This document shows, piece after piece, positions 47,137 to 60,000 of a DNA stretch of 64,000 bases. The position numbers and the translations under genes are program-made. The stretch spans positions 20,372,083-20,436,082 of the forward strand of contig OY986972.1 in the NCBI GenBank assembly GCA_963920575.1, given 5' to 3'. The notes under the pieces were generated by a model. That model was given only the letters and a program-made list of their open reading frames with translations. It was not told the origin of the DNA and made no database searches. Within the stretch, counting starts at the first letter, position 1, and every line of letters begins with the position of its first letter. Source of the stretch: Narthecium ossifragum (taxonomy: Eukaryota; Streptophyta; Magnoliopsida; Dioscoreales; Nartheciaceae).

Positions 47137-47800
47137 TATAGATGGAGTAATGTGTAGTTTTAAGGGGGCAAAACACTACCTTACCTCTGAGCTCGCCGTC
47201 GACAGAAATATTCGACGATGCCCTCCAATTTCACTCCTTTCCCCTTTTGGTTGGAGAGATCATCAAAACTCTAGCTTTTGGGGGTTGGTCGACGATTATA
47301 ACATGGAGGGAAAGGGGTAAAACCATAGTTCGTGATGAGAGAAAGAGGAAAAAACAGAGTCCATTACAGGAGAAAGAGGCAAAACCGGTCATGTGAGATC
47401 ACTTGACCGGTTTGCCGTCTAATCCTTCTAAATGCGTCGAGGTGGAAGGTTAAAAAGGTAATTTATTCAAAGTTAGGGACAATTTCGAATTGTTTTGAAG
47501 TTGGGTTTAAAACGAACATTTCTCAAACTAAAAGATACTAAAGAGTAATTTACACTAGATTTTAATAAACGAGGGCATTTGAGATATTTTACAATCCCGA
47601 TTATGTGCTTCACCATCGTCAGGCCAGGTCAATAGACGGAAGTGGATAGAAGGGGATATATGATGATAATCAGGTTTATGATGTAATTTCAGATTTGTAG
47701 GGTGAAATATCTACGATTAAACTTTATTTCACGTGAATAACCCTTTAAGATTTACCTCTTTCGGTCATTTACAAATTACCGTGTCCGATTACCGACATCT
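47134..47800. repeat. Upstream spacer with a diverged copy of the 13620 repeat
   Basis: The reverse complement of about 47160-47575 matches the repeat at 13620-13838 (TAAATTACTCTTTAGTA, GAGAAATGTTCGTTTTAAAC). The remainder has no supported gene and probably holds the distal promoter of the RLP4-like gene. Confidence 0.45.
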
Positions 47801-47860
47801 TGGTCCGGTCCGCATATGGCAACGCATCCAAGTCCAACGTCCAACCCCCTAAGCAGCGGA

Positions 47861-47884
47861 TCTCTCGCTCTCTCTCTCCCCGTC
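47861..47884 (+). promoter_or_regulatory. Pyrimidine patch near the RLP4-like transcription start
   Basis: A TCTCTCGCTCTCTCTCTCCC run about 190 bp before the start codon resembles plant core-promoter Y patches. No clear TATA box was found. Role inferred. Confidence 0.35.
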
Positions 47885-48070
47885 TTCAACTCTTCGCCCC
47901 ATTTCAACCCGTTCTAGTCAAAACCAAAAGCTCCAGTCCCTATTCCAATCGAATCTTTCAAGTGCTACTTAAAAATACATCAACTTCTTAGATTTCCAAG
48001 ATTAGATGCACGACCTCAGTAATAACATACATTGCTGTAGCCTGTAGAGAGAGCGCTCTGCAGCTGCGGG

Positions 48071-51000
48071 ATGCCGAGATCCTCCCCCATTCTTGTCCGG
48101 ATTGCTTCTCTTCTGCTCGTCGTTCTGTTTCTAAATGGGGCGTCGCAATGCGTCTCGGCTGGTAATGGAAAGGGTGAGTTTTTGTTTGGTTTCTGGTTTG
48201 GTACATTAGTAGATGATAGGATGGGATAAAGAGAGGTGAGATGGGTGTGGGGATGGGCGCATTGAATGCTAAATCAAGCTATCCGTTCTTGGTTTCTTGA
48301 TTGGATCTTGGATTGAGAGAGCGGAAAGATTGCTTCTTGGAGTTCGGAATAATGGGTTTTGGAGACCCATTTCATTTTTGGAGTTTTCCAAGAGAAGTGC
48401 GGGGGCTATGAGGATAATGGCACCTGGTTTTCCTTGTTGGAGCCTGGAAGCTACCTTCATCTTCATTTCATATATTGAAGCAATCTTATAGGTTTGGATG
48501 GAAAAATAGTATCCGTTTGGAGGGCTATATCTGGTGAATCCATGTTCATCATAGGCTCAGCCATTGGGCTTAATTACCTGGAATATGATTTTAACTGCCT
48601 TTGTGTTCTATAGAATTGAAATTGTTTAATGAAGGAAAACAATGTATTTTGGTTTGATCTTATAGAACACTAGTCATCCTAAAATGATATCATCCTTCAA
48701 AGCGGAAGAAAAATTCCTTCTTTGATAGGAATTCCGTCCTTAGAATATCATGTTTTCTTGACATTAACTGCGGCAGGCATTAGGCAACTTTTAGGGGCTG
48801 TTTGGTTGCTTGTATTAGCTAATGCAATGCATTGCATTGTGCAATGCATTGCATTAGTTAATGCAATGCTGCATTAGCAAAAACAGCCAAAATACATTAG
48901 TTAATGCAGTGGCCAGCCAAACAGTCTTTTGTATTAGCTAATGCATGCATTAGTTAATGCAGTGGCCAACCAAACACTGGTATAGACCAAAATGCTGCAT
49001 TAGCTAATGCATGCATTAGCTAATACAAGCAACCAAATAACCCCTTAGTGTATTTTCATAAGTTGGATTGTAGAGCCTAAATATCAGAGTCACCTGATTG
49101 ATGATGATTGTATACAATCTGTGAGTTAAAATCTATATATAGTTGGAATCTTATCATTGGCTATGTCTGTTGGAAAATAGAACTAGGATTCTTGCTTATA
49201 CTAGCGTAGTAAGTAATCCTTTACAATGATTAAAACAAAATCAGACGTATTGTTAAACTAGTATAAGAGATTTGAAGGAGGAAGACGCCAAAGATGAAAA
49301 AGAGCTTGATCGAGGCTAGTGTGCCACACTGTGCCCTTAAGCTCGTATTGTCCACCACCACCAAAGCTTCTGGTCCTTCATGCAAGGAGCTCTCATGGTA
49401 CAACGATCTTCTGCGCGAACGAAAGTGCCGGCCTCTGATCGCCCCGTCAAGCCTTCGCGGTACGATATAGGATGGCTAGCTGATAAGCCACTTAGTGGGA
49501 AGGTGAAGAGACTCGTCACGTTAGCAGTAGCAGCACAGTTGGACACACACCACACACGGCGCACGAGCATGACCGGTCAGCGAGCGGCGGCGGCAGCGGT
49601 GCGCGCATGTGGGTGCCTCTCTCTAGTCCACTCAAGTGTTCAAAACATAGAAGCTCCAAACACTATATAAACTAGTGAAATGTTTTCTCCGCAACCTATG
49701 TGGGACTAAACATTTTATTACACCATATGGGCTCCTCCATTTGGTTATTAAAAAATGGGCTTTCTCTTGGCCCATTTGATTCAACCTTTCTAGGCTTAGC
49801 CCACACTTATTTAATAAGTGTTTTGGGCTTTTATATAAGCCTTAATCCAACAATCCATCGCATGAATCAAATAACTGATCATGTGCTATATGATTCCTAA
49901 CGTGTTTGAGAGTACCACAAAAACTTGCTGCATCGGAAGAGGTAGCTTTAGCTTTGAACCTTCCCTAGTGAAACACTGTCGAATGTACTCGCTAAACAGT
50001 GAACGCGATATCTTGAACTGTTCAACTTTTGTTTACACTAAGACAACATTGCTCACACAACGTCTTTCTTATACCACTGAAGGCTCTTTGTTGTGTCCAT
50101 TTCGGCCCTGAACATGTCTGATAGAATTCTTCGAGTGTTCTAGAGAACTAGCCCTTACATCATTCTCATAGAAGCGGCCCCTTCCCACTCGATATAAGTG
50201 ATATCCTATTCAGAACATCATGCTATGCCCCTACTCTTTGAATAATAAGGATCATTAAAATATAAGCTTAACCTTACACTGTACAAGCTTATCACTCACT
50301 CATCATAGGAATGGCTAAGAGTGATCTTAGCAACTGTCCCTACAATTCAGTTGTCACATTGAACCTAGAATTTGGGTATGCCAGATTAGCTATGTTGGAT
50401 TGCCACTGAGGAGGATAGTCATTTCATGGGCTTCAACCCCATTCCCCTCGACGAAATATTCACTAGATCTCTTGTTAGGCCTTTGGTTAGTGGATCTGCA
50501 ATATTTTCCTTCGATGTCACGAAATCGATGGATATCACACCAGTAGACAACAATTTTCTCACTGAATTGTGTCGTTGACGTATATGCTGAGACTTTCCAT
50601 TATACATTTAGTTTTATGCTCTGTGTATTGCTGTCTGACTGTCGCAGTAAATACTGATAGGAGGCACTGGTTTAGGCCACATATGAATATCTTCTAGGAA
50701 GTTACGTAGCGATTCTTCTTCTTCCCCAACTAGGTCTAATGCTATGAACTCAGCTTCCATAGTAGACCTTTCTATTCAAGTCTGTTTGGATGATTTTCAA
50801 GACATAGCTGCATCTCCAATTACAAAGATAAATCAACTCGTGTATTTTGTGTTATTGGAGTCCGATATCCAGTTTGCATCTGAATAACCTTTAAGCATAG
50901 CTAGATATCTCGTGTAATGTAATCCATAACTCGTTGTGTAATTTAGATATTTAATGACTCTTATTATTGCCTTCCAGGGATATGTACTCAGATTGCTAGT

Positions 51001-54000
51001 GTATCTACTCAACCTGTTTGTTGAGTTAGCAATATCCAGTCGAGTGCAATTCATGATATACATCAAACTGTTTATGATCATGGAATATTCTAATTGTTTT
51101 ACACCTTCACCGTGGTGTTTTTTTAAATGCGAGTTGACATCTAGCGGTGTCCTGACTACAACATCATTTCCTTTGTCAAATTTATCAAGAACTTTCTTAA
51201 TATAATGACTTTGGGATAATGTATAACCATTCGAAACTTTGGTAATTTTCATACGAGTAGTGATTTGTGCACATGCCATGTAGCATGTGCACTTCACATG
51301 TTATGAATCGATTCATATACATGCTTATCGGTAGTGGTCTACTGATAGGCATGTATAACCTATCGGTATCCCACTACCGATAGCCCCGCTGCCGATTCAT
51401 ATCCATGTCTATCGGTAGTGGGCTACCGATACATGCCTACCGGTAGCCTACTACCGATAGGCATGTATATGAATCGGTAGCACAGCTACCGATTCATATA
51501 TATGTGAAGTGCACATGCCACATGGGCATGTGCACAAATACTTATTCTTTTCATACAAAGTATCACATCAACGACATCCATATCCTTCATATCAAAATTT
51601 CGTGACAACATGCTCTTAGTAGCTTTTATGATGATATCATCGCTATCAATGATGATTATGTCATCTACATAAAGTCATAGTATTATTTATTCCTTTTCAT
51701 TGCCTTTTATGTAAATATATTTGTCACACTCATTTATACGAAAGCCATTTGTCAACATTACTTATCAAACTTTTCATACCATTGTTTAGGTGATTGTTTA
51801 AGTCCGTACAAGGACTTAACAAGTCGAAAGACTTTCTTTTCTTTCTCATGAACCACGAACCCCTCGGGTTGTTCCATGTAGATTTCCTCTTCCATATCAC
51901 CGTTTAGGGAAGCTGTCTTTACATCCATTTGATGTATATATATTGTTTAAAGCCTTAAGGGCGATAACTAATCTGATCGATATTTTTCTAATGATTAGAT
52001 AATAGGTGTCAAAATAGTCCATCCCTTCAGTTTGTTTGAAACCCTTGACAACAAGCCTTGCCTTGTGTTTGTCAACTGTTCCATCCGCTTTCATTTTCTT
52101 TCTGAAAACTCACTTGTAATCCAAAGATTTACAACATGGTGTCAAATCCGTCAGTTCCCATGTGTGGTTCTGCATGATGGAATCAATTTCACTCTTCACA
52201 GCTTCCTTCTATAAAGTAGCATCCGAAGTTGGCATTGCTTTCTTGAATGTCTAAGGGTCATTTTCTAATAAATATGTTAGAAAATCTGGGCCGAAAGAAG
52301 TTTCTTTCCTAACCTCTTAGCCCGTCTTGGTTCATCATCCTCTTCATGAACTGAGGACTCTTCCAATCCTTCTTCTTTAGCGTTCTTATAAGCTCTTTCA
52401 CTAGCCTCTATTGTAGGAGAAGGTTTATAAGGAAACACGTTTTCGAAGAACGAGGCATCCCTAGCCTCTAAGATGGTGTTCATATGCACTTCAGAATTAT
52501 CTGATTTATTAACCAAAAATCGGTAAGCACTACTATCCTCTGCATATCCAATGAACACATAATCTACCGTTTTTTATCCTATCCTCGTATATTTAGGAAC
52601 TGGAATTGGAACCTTAGCTAGACATCTCCAAACTCTTAAGAACTTATATCTAGGCACACAACATTTCCACAGTTCATAAGGAGTCTTATCTATCATTTTA
52701 TGCGGTAGTATGTTTAACACATGATTTGCCGTAAGTATCGCTTCCCACATGTTGTGAGGTAAGCCAGAACTTATGAGCATTGCATTCATGATTACCTTTA
52801 GCGTTTTATTTTTTCGTTCTACTATTCCATTTTGTTCTGGAGAATAGGACGTTGTGGTCTAATGAATGATGTCATTTTCGGCACATATTTGGGCAAAAGG
52901 TGATTCATAATCACCTCCCCTGTCACTCCTCAGCAGTTTGATCTTTCTGTTGAGTTGATTTTTCACTTCATTCTTGTAATGAGTGAAAATCTCTATTGCT
53001 TCATCTTTACTTCTCATTAAGTAAACATAGCAATATCTCGTACAATCATCAATGAAGGTAATAAAATACCTTTTACCACATCTAGACTGTATAATTTATC
53101 ACAAACATCTGTATGTACCAAACCTAAAGGTTAAATACTTCGTTCAACTGATTGAAATAAAGTCTTAGCCAATTTGGCTTCTACACAAATCTCGCATTTG
53201 TATTCCTTGTCAATTGCGAATTTAGGAAGAAGATTTAAGGACATTAATCTTTTTATTGAATTTTTATTCAGATGTCCTAATCTCCCATGCTATAATTTGA
53301 ATGACTCAGTCATATAGATAAGCTTGTCAATTTTATTAGCCTCTTGGGCAACATTCAGTACATTAGATGCACTAAGACTCCACTAGTCTTGACCTTGGGG
53401 ATTACAGTCATTTTGAATAACCCCTCGGTCATGTAGCCTCTGTCTAAGTACATGTCATTCTTAGACAATACAACCTTGTCTGATTCGAAGACCAGTCTGA
53501 AGCCATTCTTGCTCAACACCGAACCTGAGATCAGGTTCTTGTGTATTTTTGGCACATAAAGAACTTCCGTCATGGTAAACACCTTCCCGGACGCCATCTT
53601 TAGCTTCACAATCAATTTACCTTCCACCTTGGAGGTTGAAGAGTTTTTCATGTAGCAGCGTTCTCCTTCCACTGCCTGGTAGGTGTCGAGCATCCATCTG
53701 TTGAAGCAGATGTGACGGGTAGCGCATGTGTTGACCCACCATTCTTTCGGGTTGCTCCCGATTAAGTTCGCCTCTGAGATAACTGCAACCAGGTGCAAGT
53801 CATCCATCTCTACACTGAGACCTTCAGTTACGTTGGCTGATGTCCTCTTCCTCTTGGGAGCTGGCTTCTTCTTCCCTTAAGCACTTGGGTGGTGACGACA
53901 ATCCTTAGCCCGATGTCCTGTCTTTCCGCAGACAAAGCACTCGCCCTGGAATTTCTAATTGCCTCCCTTAGTGCCTTCATCGAAGCGCTTGCACTTCTTG

Positions 54001-57000
54001 TCCTTCAAACCGCTGGCATTCTTAACTAAGTTGGACTTAGAATAAATGCCTAGACCGCTGTTCTTATTAGTATTGCGGTTATCTTACTCGATCTTCAGCC
54101 TCCAAACGAGATCTTCCAGACTCATCTCCTTACGTTTGTGCTTTAGGTATATCTTGAAGTCCTTCCATGAAGGTGACAGCTTCTTTATCATTGCCGTAAC
54201 TTGAACAAGTTCATTCAAAATCATACTTCAGCTTTTATATCATGGTAGATGAGCTGAAGTTTCTCAACTTGTTCGACAACGCTCTTACCGTCTACCATCG
54301 TATACTCTAGGAATCGACCGATAACAAGTTCTTTTGCGCCAGCGTCATCCACTTTGTACATATTGTCCAAGGCCTTCCAAAGTTCCTTTGCGGTTTTTTT
54401 GGGATAGTACATGTTGTAGAGCTTGTCGTCCAAGCCGTTTTTTTTGGGATAGTACATGTTGTAGAGCTTGTCGTCCAAGCCGTTTAGGATATAGTTCCGG
54501 CATAGGAAGTCAGAATGACACCAAGCCTGTACTGCAGCTATGGTATGAGCATTCTCTTCTGTTCTTCAGTAAGATCAGGCTCATTCGCATTGAGATAGCT
54601 GACTAGTTTAAAGGTGGTCAAGTAGAACAACATTTTCTGCCGCCACTGCTTGAAGTTCAGCAGCCCCTTGAACTTTTCAGGCCTCTCTAGCTGACCGATC
54701 TGCATGTTCGGCAATTCCACTGCATGTGGATTGCCTACCGACACTCCCTCTGAACGAGGAGGGATCACATGCTCAGCACTTGATCCTGAAACCATCCGCA
54801 AAAGCAGATCAACCACGAAGTGGTTCGGTCTGATTTAGAGTTGTTTTAGGAACTAAAACTTCCTATCAAAAGGGAAAAAGGAAACAGAAGGATCAGTAGG
54901 AGAAGTGGATCCGAATACGATAAAACCTGATAAAATACGAGCTTAAGATTGTTGGAAAATAGAACTAGGATTCTTGCTTTTACTAGAGTAGCAAGAAATC
55001 CTTTACAAAGATTAAAACAAAATCAGACTTGCCGTTAAATTGGTATAAGAGATTTGGAGGAAGACACCAAAGATGAAATAGAGCTTGATCGAGGCCAGTG
55101 TACCACACTGTGCCCTTAAACTCGTATTGCCCACCACCACCGAAGCTTCTGGTTCTTCAGGCAATGAGCTCTCATGGTACAACGATCTTATGCGCGAATG
55201 GAAAGAAGCCGACATCCGATCGTCTGTCAAGCCTTCGCTGGTACAGTACTCTCAACCTGCATGACCCTCTACCAAGTGGTGGTGTGCAAGTGTGAATGCA
55301 TGCAGCTAGCTATGAACTGGATGGGTAGGGTCCTATTTATAGTCTAGGATGCCTAGCTGATAAGCTACTTAGTGGGAAGGTGAAGAGACTCGCCACGTCA
55401 GCAGTAACAACCCAGTTATGAGCTGCCAAGTCATATGTAACAACCCAGTAATGATTGCCACAAGCCACATCACTTGTAACCTCCACGTAGTGGGGTGCTC
55501 AAGACTACTACAAGCCACATCACCTGTAACCTCCACTCAGTGGGGAGCTCAAGGGTCGTCATGTCAGCAGTAACAGACCAGGAGGACATGGGCTGCCACA
55601 TCACCCATAACTGCCCAGTCATGGGTAGACCAAGAGTCGTAACTGACTCAGCCCATTACTTGTGAGTAAATGAGCCATTTAGACTCAACCAACTCATCTG
55701 TAACCGACTTGGAAGTTGAAAAGTCAAGCTGACTCAGCCCAATCGGTCTAGTGTATTCGATCTGACTCAACCAGATCGCCGTGTAACAAAATAGACACAC
55801 ACCGTACACGGCGCACAAGCACAGCCGACCGGCGAGCGGCGGTGAGCGCGGGTGGGTGCCTCTCTCTAATACACTCAAGTGTTCAAAACATAGAAGCTCC
55901 AAACACTATATAAACTGGTGAAATATTTTCTCCACAATCAATGTGGGACTAAACATTTTAGTACACCATATGGGCTCCTCCATTTGGTTATTAAAAAATG
56001 GGCTTTCTCTTAGCCCATTTGATTCAACCCTTCTAGACTTAGCCCACATTTATTTAATAAGTGTTTTGGGCTTTTATACAAGCCTTAATCCAACAGTTTG
56101 CACTTATAGCTTTTGTTTGTCAACCAATCTAGAATGAAACTTTTACGTGATGGTTGAAAATCTCGTTCACGATGGAGGAGAAAAGTCATCACCTCGATAA
56201 GTCTTTGCCATTTTGCTCAAGTATGAAACTTACACCATCTACAGATTGAGCAAATGTACCCAAAAAAATAAATAAAAATCAGATGAATTGTTGGTTTGAT
56301 TGCAGAAAATTCTCATTTTAGAAATATGATAAGCATTGTGCATGATATAGTTTCTTTCTTGCAGAGCCATTTGCAATTCGCATTAGCTGTGGATCCCGTG
56401 AAGATGTACATACTCCACCTACCAATACCCTTTGGTTCAGGGATTTTGGTTATACTGGTGGAAAGTTTGCTAATGCAACTCGCTCAAGTTTCATCATTCC
56501 TCCACTCAGTACACTTCGCTATTTCCCCCTATCTGATGGTCCAGAAAACTGCTATAACATTGACAATGTACCTAGGGGACACTACGCAATAAGACTTTTC
56601 TTTGCATTAATTGCAGAACCTGATCTGGACAATGAACCGATTTTTGATATCTCAGTGGAGGGAACACAAGTACATTCCTTGAGATCAGGTTGGAGCACCA
56701 GTGATGAGCAGTCATTTGCTGAAGCCTTGATATTTATTACAGATGGATCAGTCTCTACTTGTTTCCATAGTACTGGTCATGGAGATCCATCCATCCTTTC
56801 AGTTGAAATTCTTCAAGTGGATGATAATGCATACTTTTTTGTTCCATCTTGGGGAAAAGGCACAGTACTTAGAACAGCAAAAAGGTTGTCATGTGGTTCC
56901 GGGAAGCCAGCATTTGATGAAGATTACAATGGCAATCACTGGGGTGGTGATAGGTTCTGGTTAGGAATTTCAACATTTAGCCAGGGTTCAGATCAAAAAA

Positions 57001-60000
57001 TATCAACTGAAAATCATATCACACAAGCATCTCGTTCACCTAACTTTTACCCTGAGAAACTCTATATGTCAGCAATTGTGGGCACTGACATTCAGCCAGA
57101 GCTATCCTTTCAGATGGATGTGGATTCAAACAAAAATTATTCAATATGGCTTCATTTTGCCGAGATCGATAGCAGAATTACCAGTCAAGGACAGAGGGTT
57201 TTCGACATTCTAGTAAATGGAAATACAGTTTTTAAAGATGTTGACATCATTCAGTTGACTGGGAACCGTTTTGCAGCTCTTGTGCTGAATGAAACAGTTG
57301 CTGTAAGTGGGAGGACACTGACAATAACCTTACGCCCTACAAATGGAAGTCATGCCATCATCAATGCAATTGAGGTCTTTGAGCTTATAGCTACAGAGTA
57401 TAAAACTTCTGCTGAAGAAGGTAAACATGTCATTATTGTAATTGTATACTTTGGTGGTTTATAACTTGCAAAGCACATAAGCTTGTTGTGCATGATGAAA
57501 TGACTAGAATATCCTCCTGTTCCATACTGTCTTCTTCTCACTCTCATGAGCTTTAACCTGTTTAGTTGGTTTTAAACTACATGGTAATTAAGTGCATTAT
57601 GTCTTGTAGCGGTCTTCACTTCTTAAGGCTATATTCTAAATAAATTCTTGGTGTATGTCATCTCATGGAAGAAATTCTTGATGGAATGTCTTTCCACCTG
57701 ATGTTTCATAATGATAGAAGAGAACATTGCATCTGTCGTCACTAATGATGATGTTGGTAATCACAAATACACTGTGAGGGACAACATACTATGACAGGAT
57801 TGAGTATATTGCTTTTGTTTGGTCCAAGTAATATCCTATCCCTAAAAAGCTATGCGCTGACATGTCCCTGATTCCATGACCACTGAATGCATCCCAGATG
57901 AATTTTTTGTTTTGGCTATGTTTCAGGACAGCTATGTCCTTAAACAGCCTTTGGATAGAAAGGGTATTCCTATGATACCAGTTTCTGCATGGTTGACGAT
58001 ACATATTGTCTTATGAACGAACACCATCTTCCTACTGATGCATGCGTTTTTCTGATATGTGTTCAGAACATTGTCTGCAGTCCATTAGTAGATAGATATG
58101 ATTTGCCAGATTCATGAATATCTGTAAATAGAATGTGATTTGGTGATTTGTATATTGCTTTTGCTCTAATTCTTGCTAAGCTGTTACTGATTTGTTTCCA
58201 GTGGCATTTTTTAGTCAGTGCTTTGCAAATTTTGAAGAGTGCACTGGGGCTTCCACTTCGTTTTGGTTGGAACGGTGACCCATGTGTTCCGCAACAACAT
58301 CCTTGGAGTGGAGTGGATTGCCAATTTGACAGCAACAATGGAAACTGGGTTATAGATGGATTGTACTTACTGAACCGTATATGTGTTTAGCATTATATTG
58401 TTTATCTCTTTATTTTTCCTTTTGATTGTCTAAATAAGGGATATGAAATTAGTTTAGCCTCGGAAAAAATATTAAATACAATCTCAACTAAGATTAATAA
58501 AGGAAGAAGCCAGGTAGACCAGAAAAGCTCTATATACCTTTTTGTCTTTGTGAAGCTTATATGTGAGGTTTCTTAAATCCCTGCTGCTGCTCTCAAACTT
58601 TCTGTCTTGTTATTCCATGATGCTTGGAGCTTCTAAGGATTTGTTTAGGAGCTAATTCCTTAACTTGATGAAGCATGAAATTTACTGAGATTTTCGTCTA
58701 AAGCTGCAATATCAAACTTTCTGTGATAATATTGGGCAAATGTGAGCCCCAAGGTCTTTCTTGACTTTGGGACTGATTGTGATACCTTACCATGAAAATT
58801 GTTGTCAAGCAAAAAATTATGTATCAAAGAAAAGTAATATTAAAGTAGATAGTGTCAGATGCTAGCTTTAATTATGACAAAATGTTTTGGAGGTGGAAAA
58901 AACAGGAGATATAAGGCCTTGTAGTTTTGAGTATGAGATAAGAAGTTTTTTGGATGGGACAACAGGTAAAAACTATCTATCATATCTAAGACCAACTCTG
59001 TAGCCATGTTTTTGAGTGCTGTCATATTCTTGGCAAGTTGAAAGTGTGGATATTCTGTAATAACTCTTCAGAATTTTTCACTATCTGCATGTTTGAGTGG
59101 TTCCATTTGTTTCTCAATGTGCAGAGGCCTTGACAACCAAGGTTTGAGGGGCTTCTTGCCAAGTGGCATTTCTAATTTGCGTCATTTACAGAGCATGTAA
59201 GTTCTTAATAAAACGTTGCTCCTTGCTTTTGCTTGAAAGATTTGTCTTCTATGTATATTCCGGAGTGGAGGTCAATACTATCTTTTGTAATTGTTAACTT
59301 TTCCTTTAGATGGCTTACATTTTAATTTACACTATCACTTAAACATAAGTCTCTACAAGCTCAGATTGGATGGGCCTTTACTGATGTGCTTGTAGTTCAC
59401 TATTTGGATGTTTGCTTCCTTTCGAAGCTTACAAAACCTTTTCGTCATATGGAGATTCATAATCAAGCTCTTGCTTTTGTCATAGAAACTTGAGTGGAAA
59501 CAGCATTAATGGGGCCATTCCTTCTTCTCTTGGTGCTATTACTGGATTGGCAACACTGTAAGTATCCGTATTACTCGCTAGTCAGTACTTAGATGCAACA
59601 ATCTTATATAAAACTTTAATTCATTGGATTAAGTGTCTATATTAAGGAGAATTTAATTGAATTTTCTTAGTCCCAGACTCCCAAATATCAGTTTGTCCTA
59701 ATAAAGGTTTTTTTTCCATGTCTGCAACCAGTATTCATATTCATTTTGGCATTTCAATTATCAGAGTTTGGTGGTTTAAAAGGGTTCCGACCTATGAATA
59801 TGTTTGTAAAAAGATGGATTGCATTGCTAATTGTAAATTGTAGTTGGTGTAGAAGTATCTAACTTTTAAATGTGCCCCATTAGGCAGTTTAGGATGCTCA
59901 TACTGGCTGAGAATATATCAGGCATAATTTAAAACATGCATGATCATAAGTGCAATTTTGTACTAAATGTTCGAGTTTTTGAAGGATACTCCAGTCTCCA

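Larger units (their letters stand above)
49168..56095 (-). mobile_element. Ty1/copia retrotransposon, decayed, antisense in intron 1
   Basis: LTR-like repeats with TGTTGGAAAATAG...CTTAATCCAACA ends lie at 49168-49852 and 54950-56095. Between them, on the minus strand and in order from the right, are gag, CCHC knuckle, protease, integrase, RT and RNase H pieces, all broken by stops and frameshifts. No matching 5-bp target duplication was found (ATGTC versus GTTTG). A foldback MITE (51255-51547) interrupts RT. Confidence 0.85.

Noticed and set aside
58202..58214. TTTCCAG as acceptor for exon 3 of the RLP4-like gene
   Set aside because: It would shift the frame and lose VSALQ..KSALGLP; the acceptor TTTTTTAG at 58214 restores both frame and homology.
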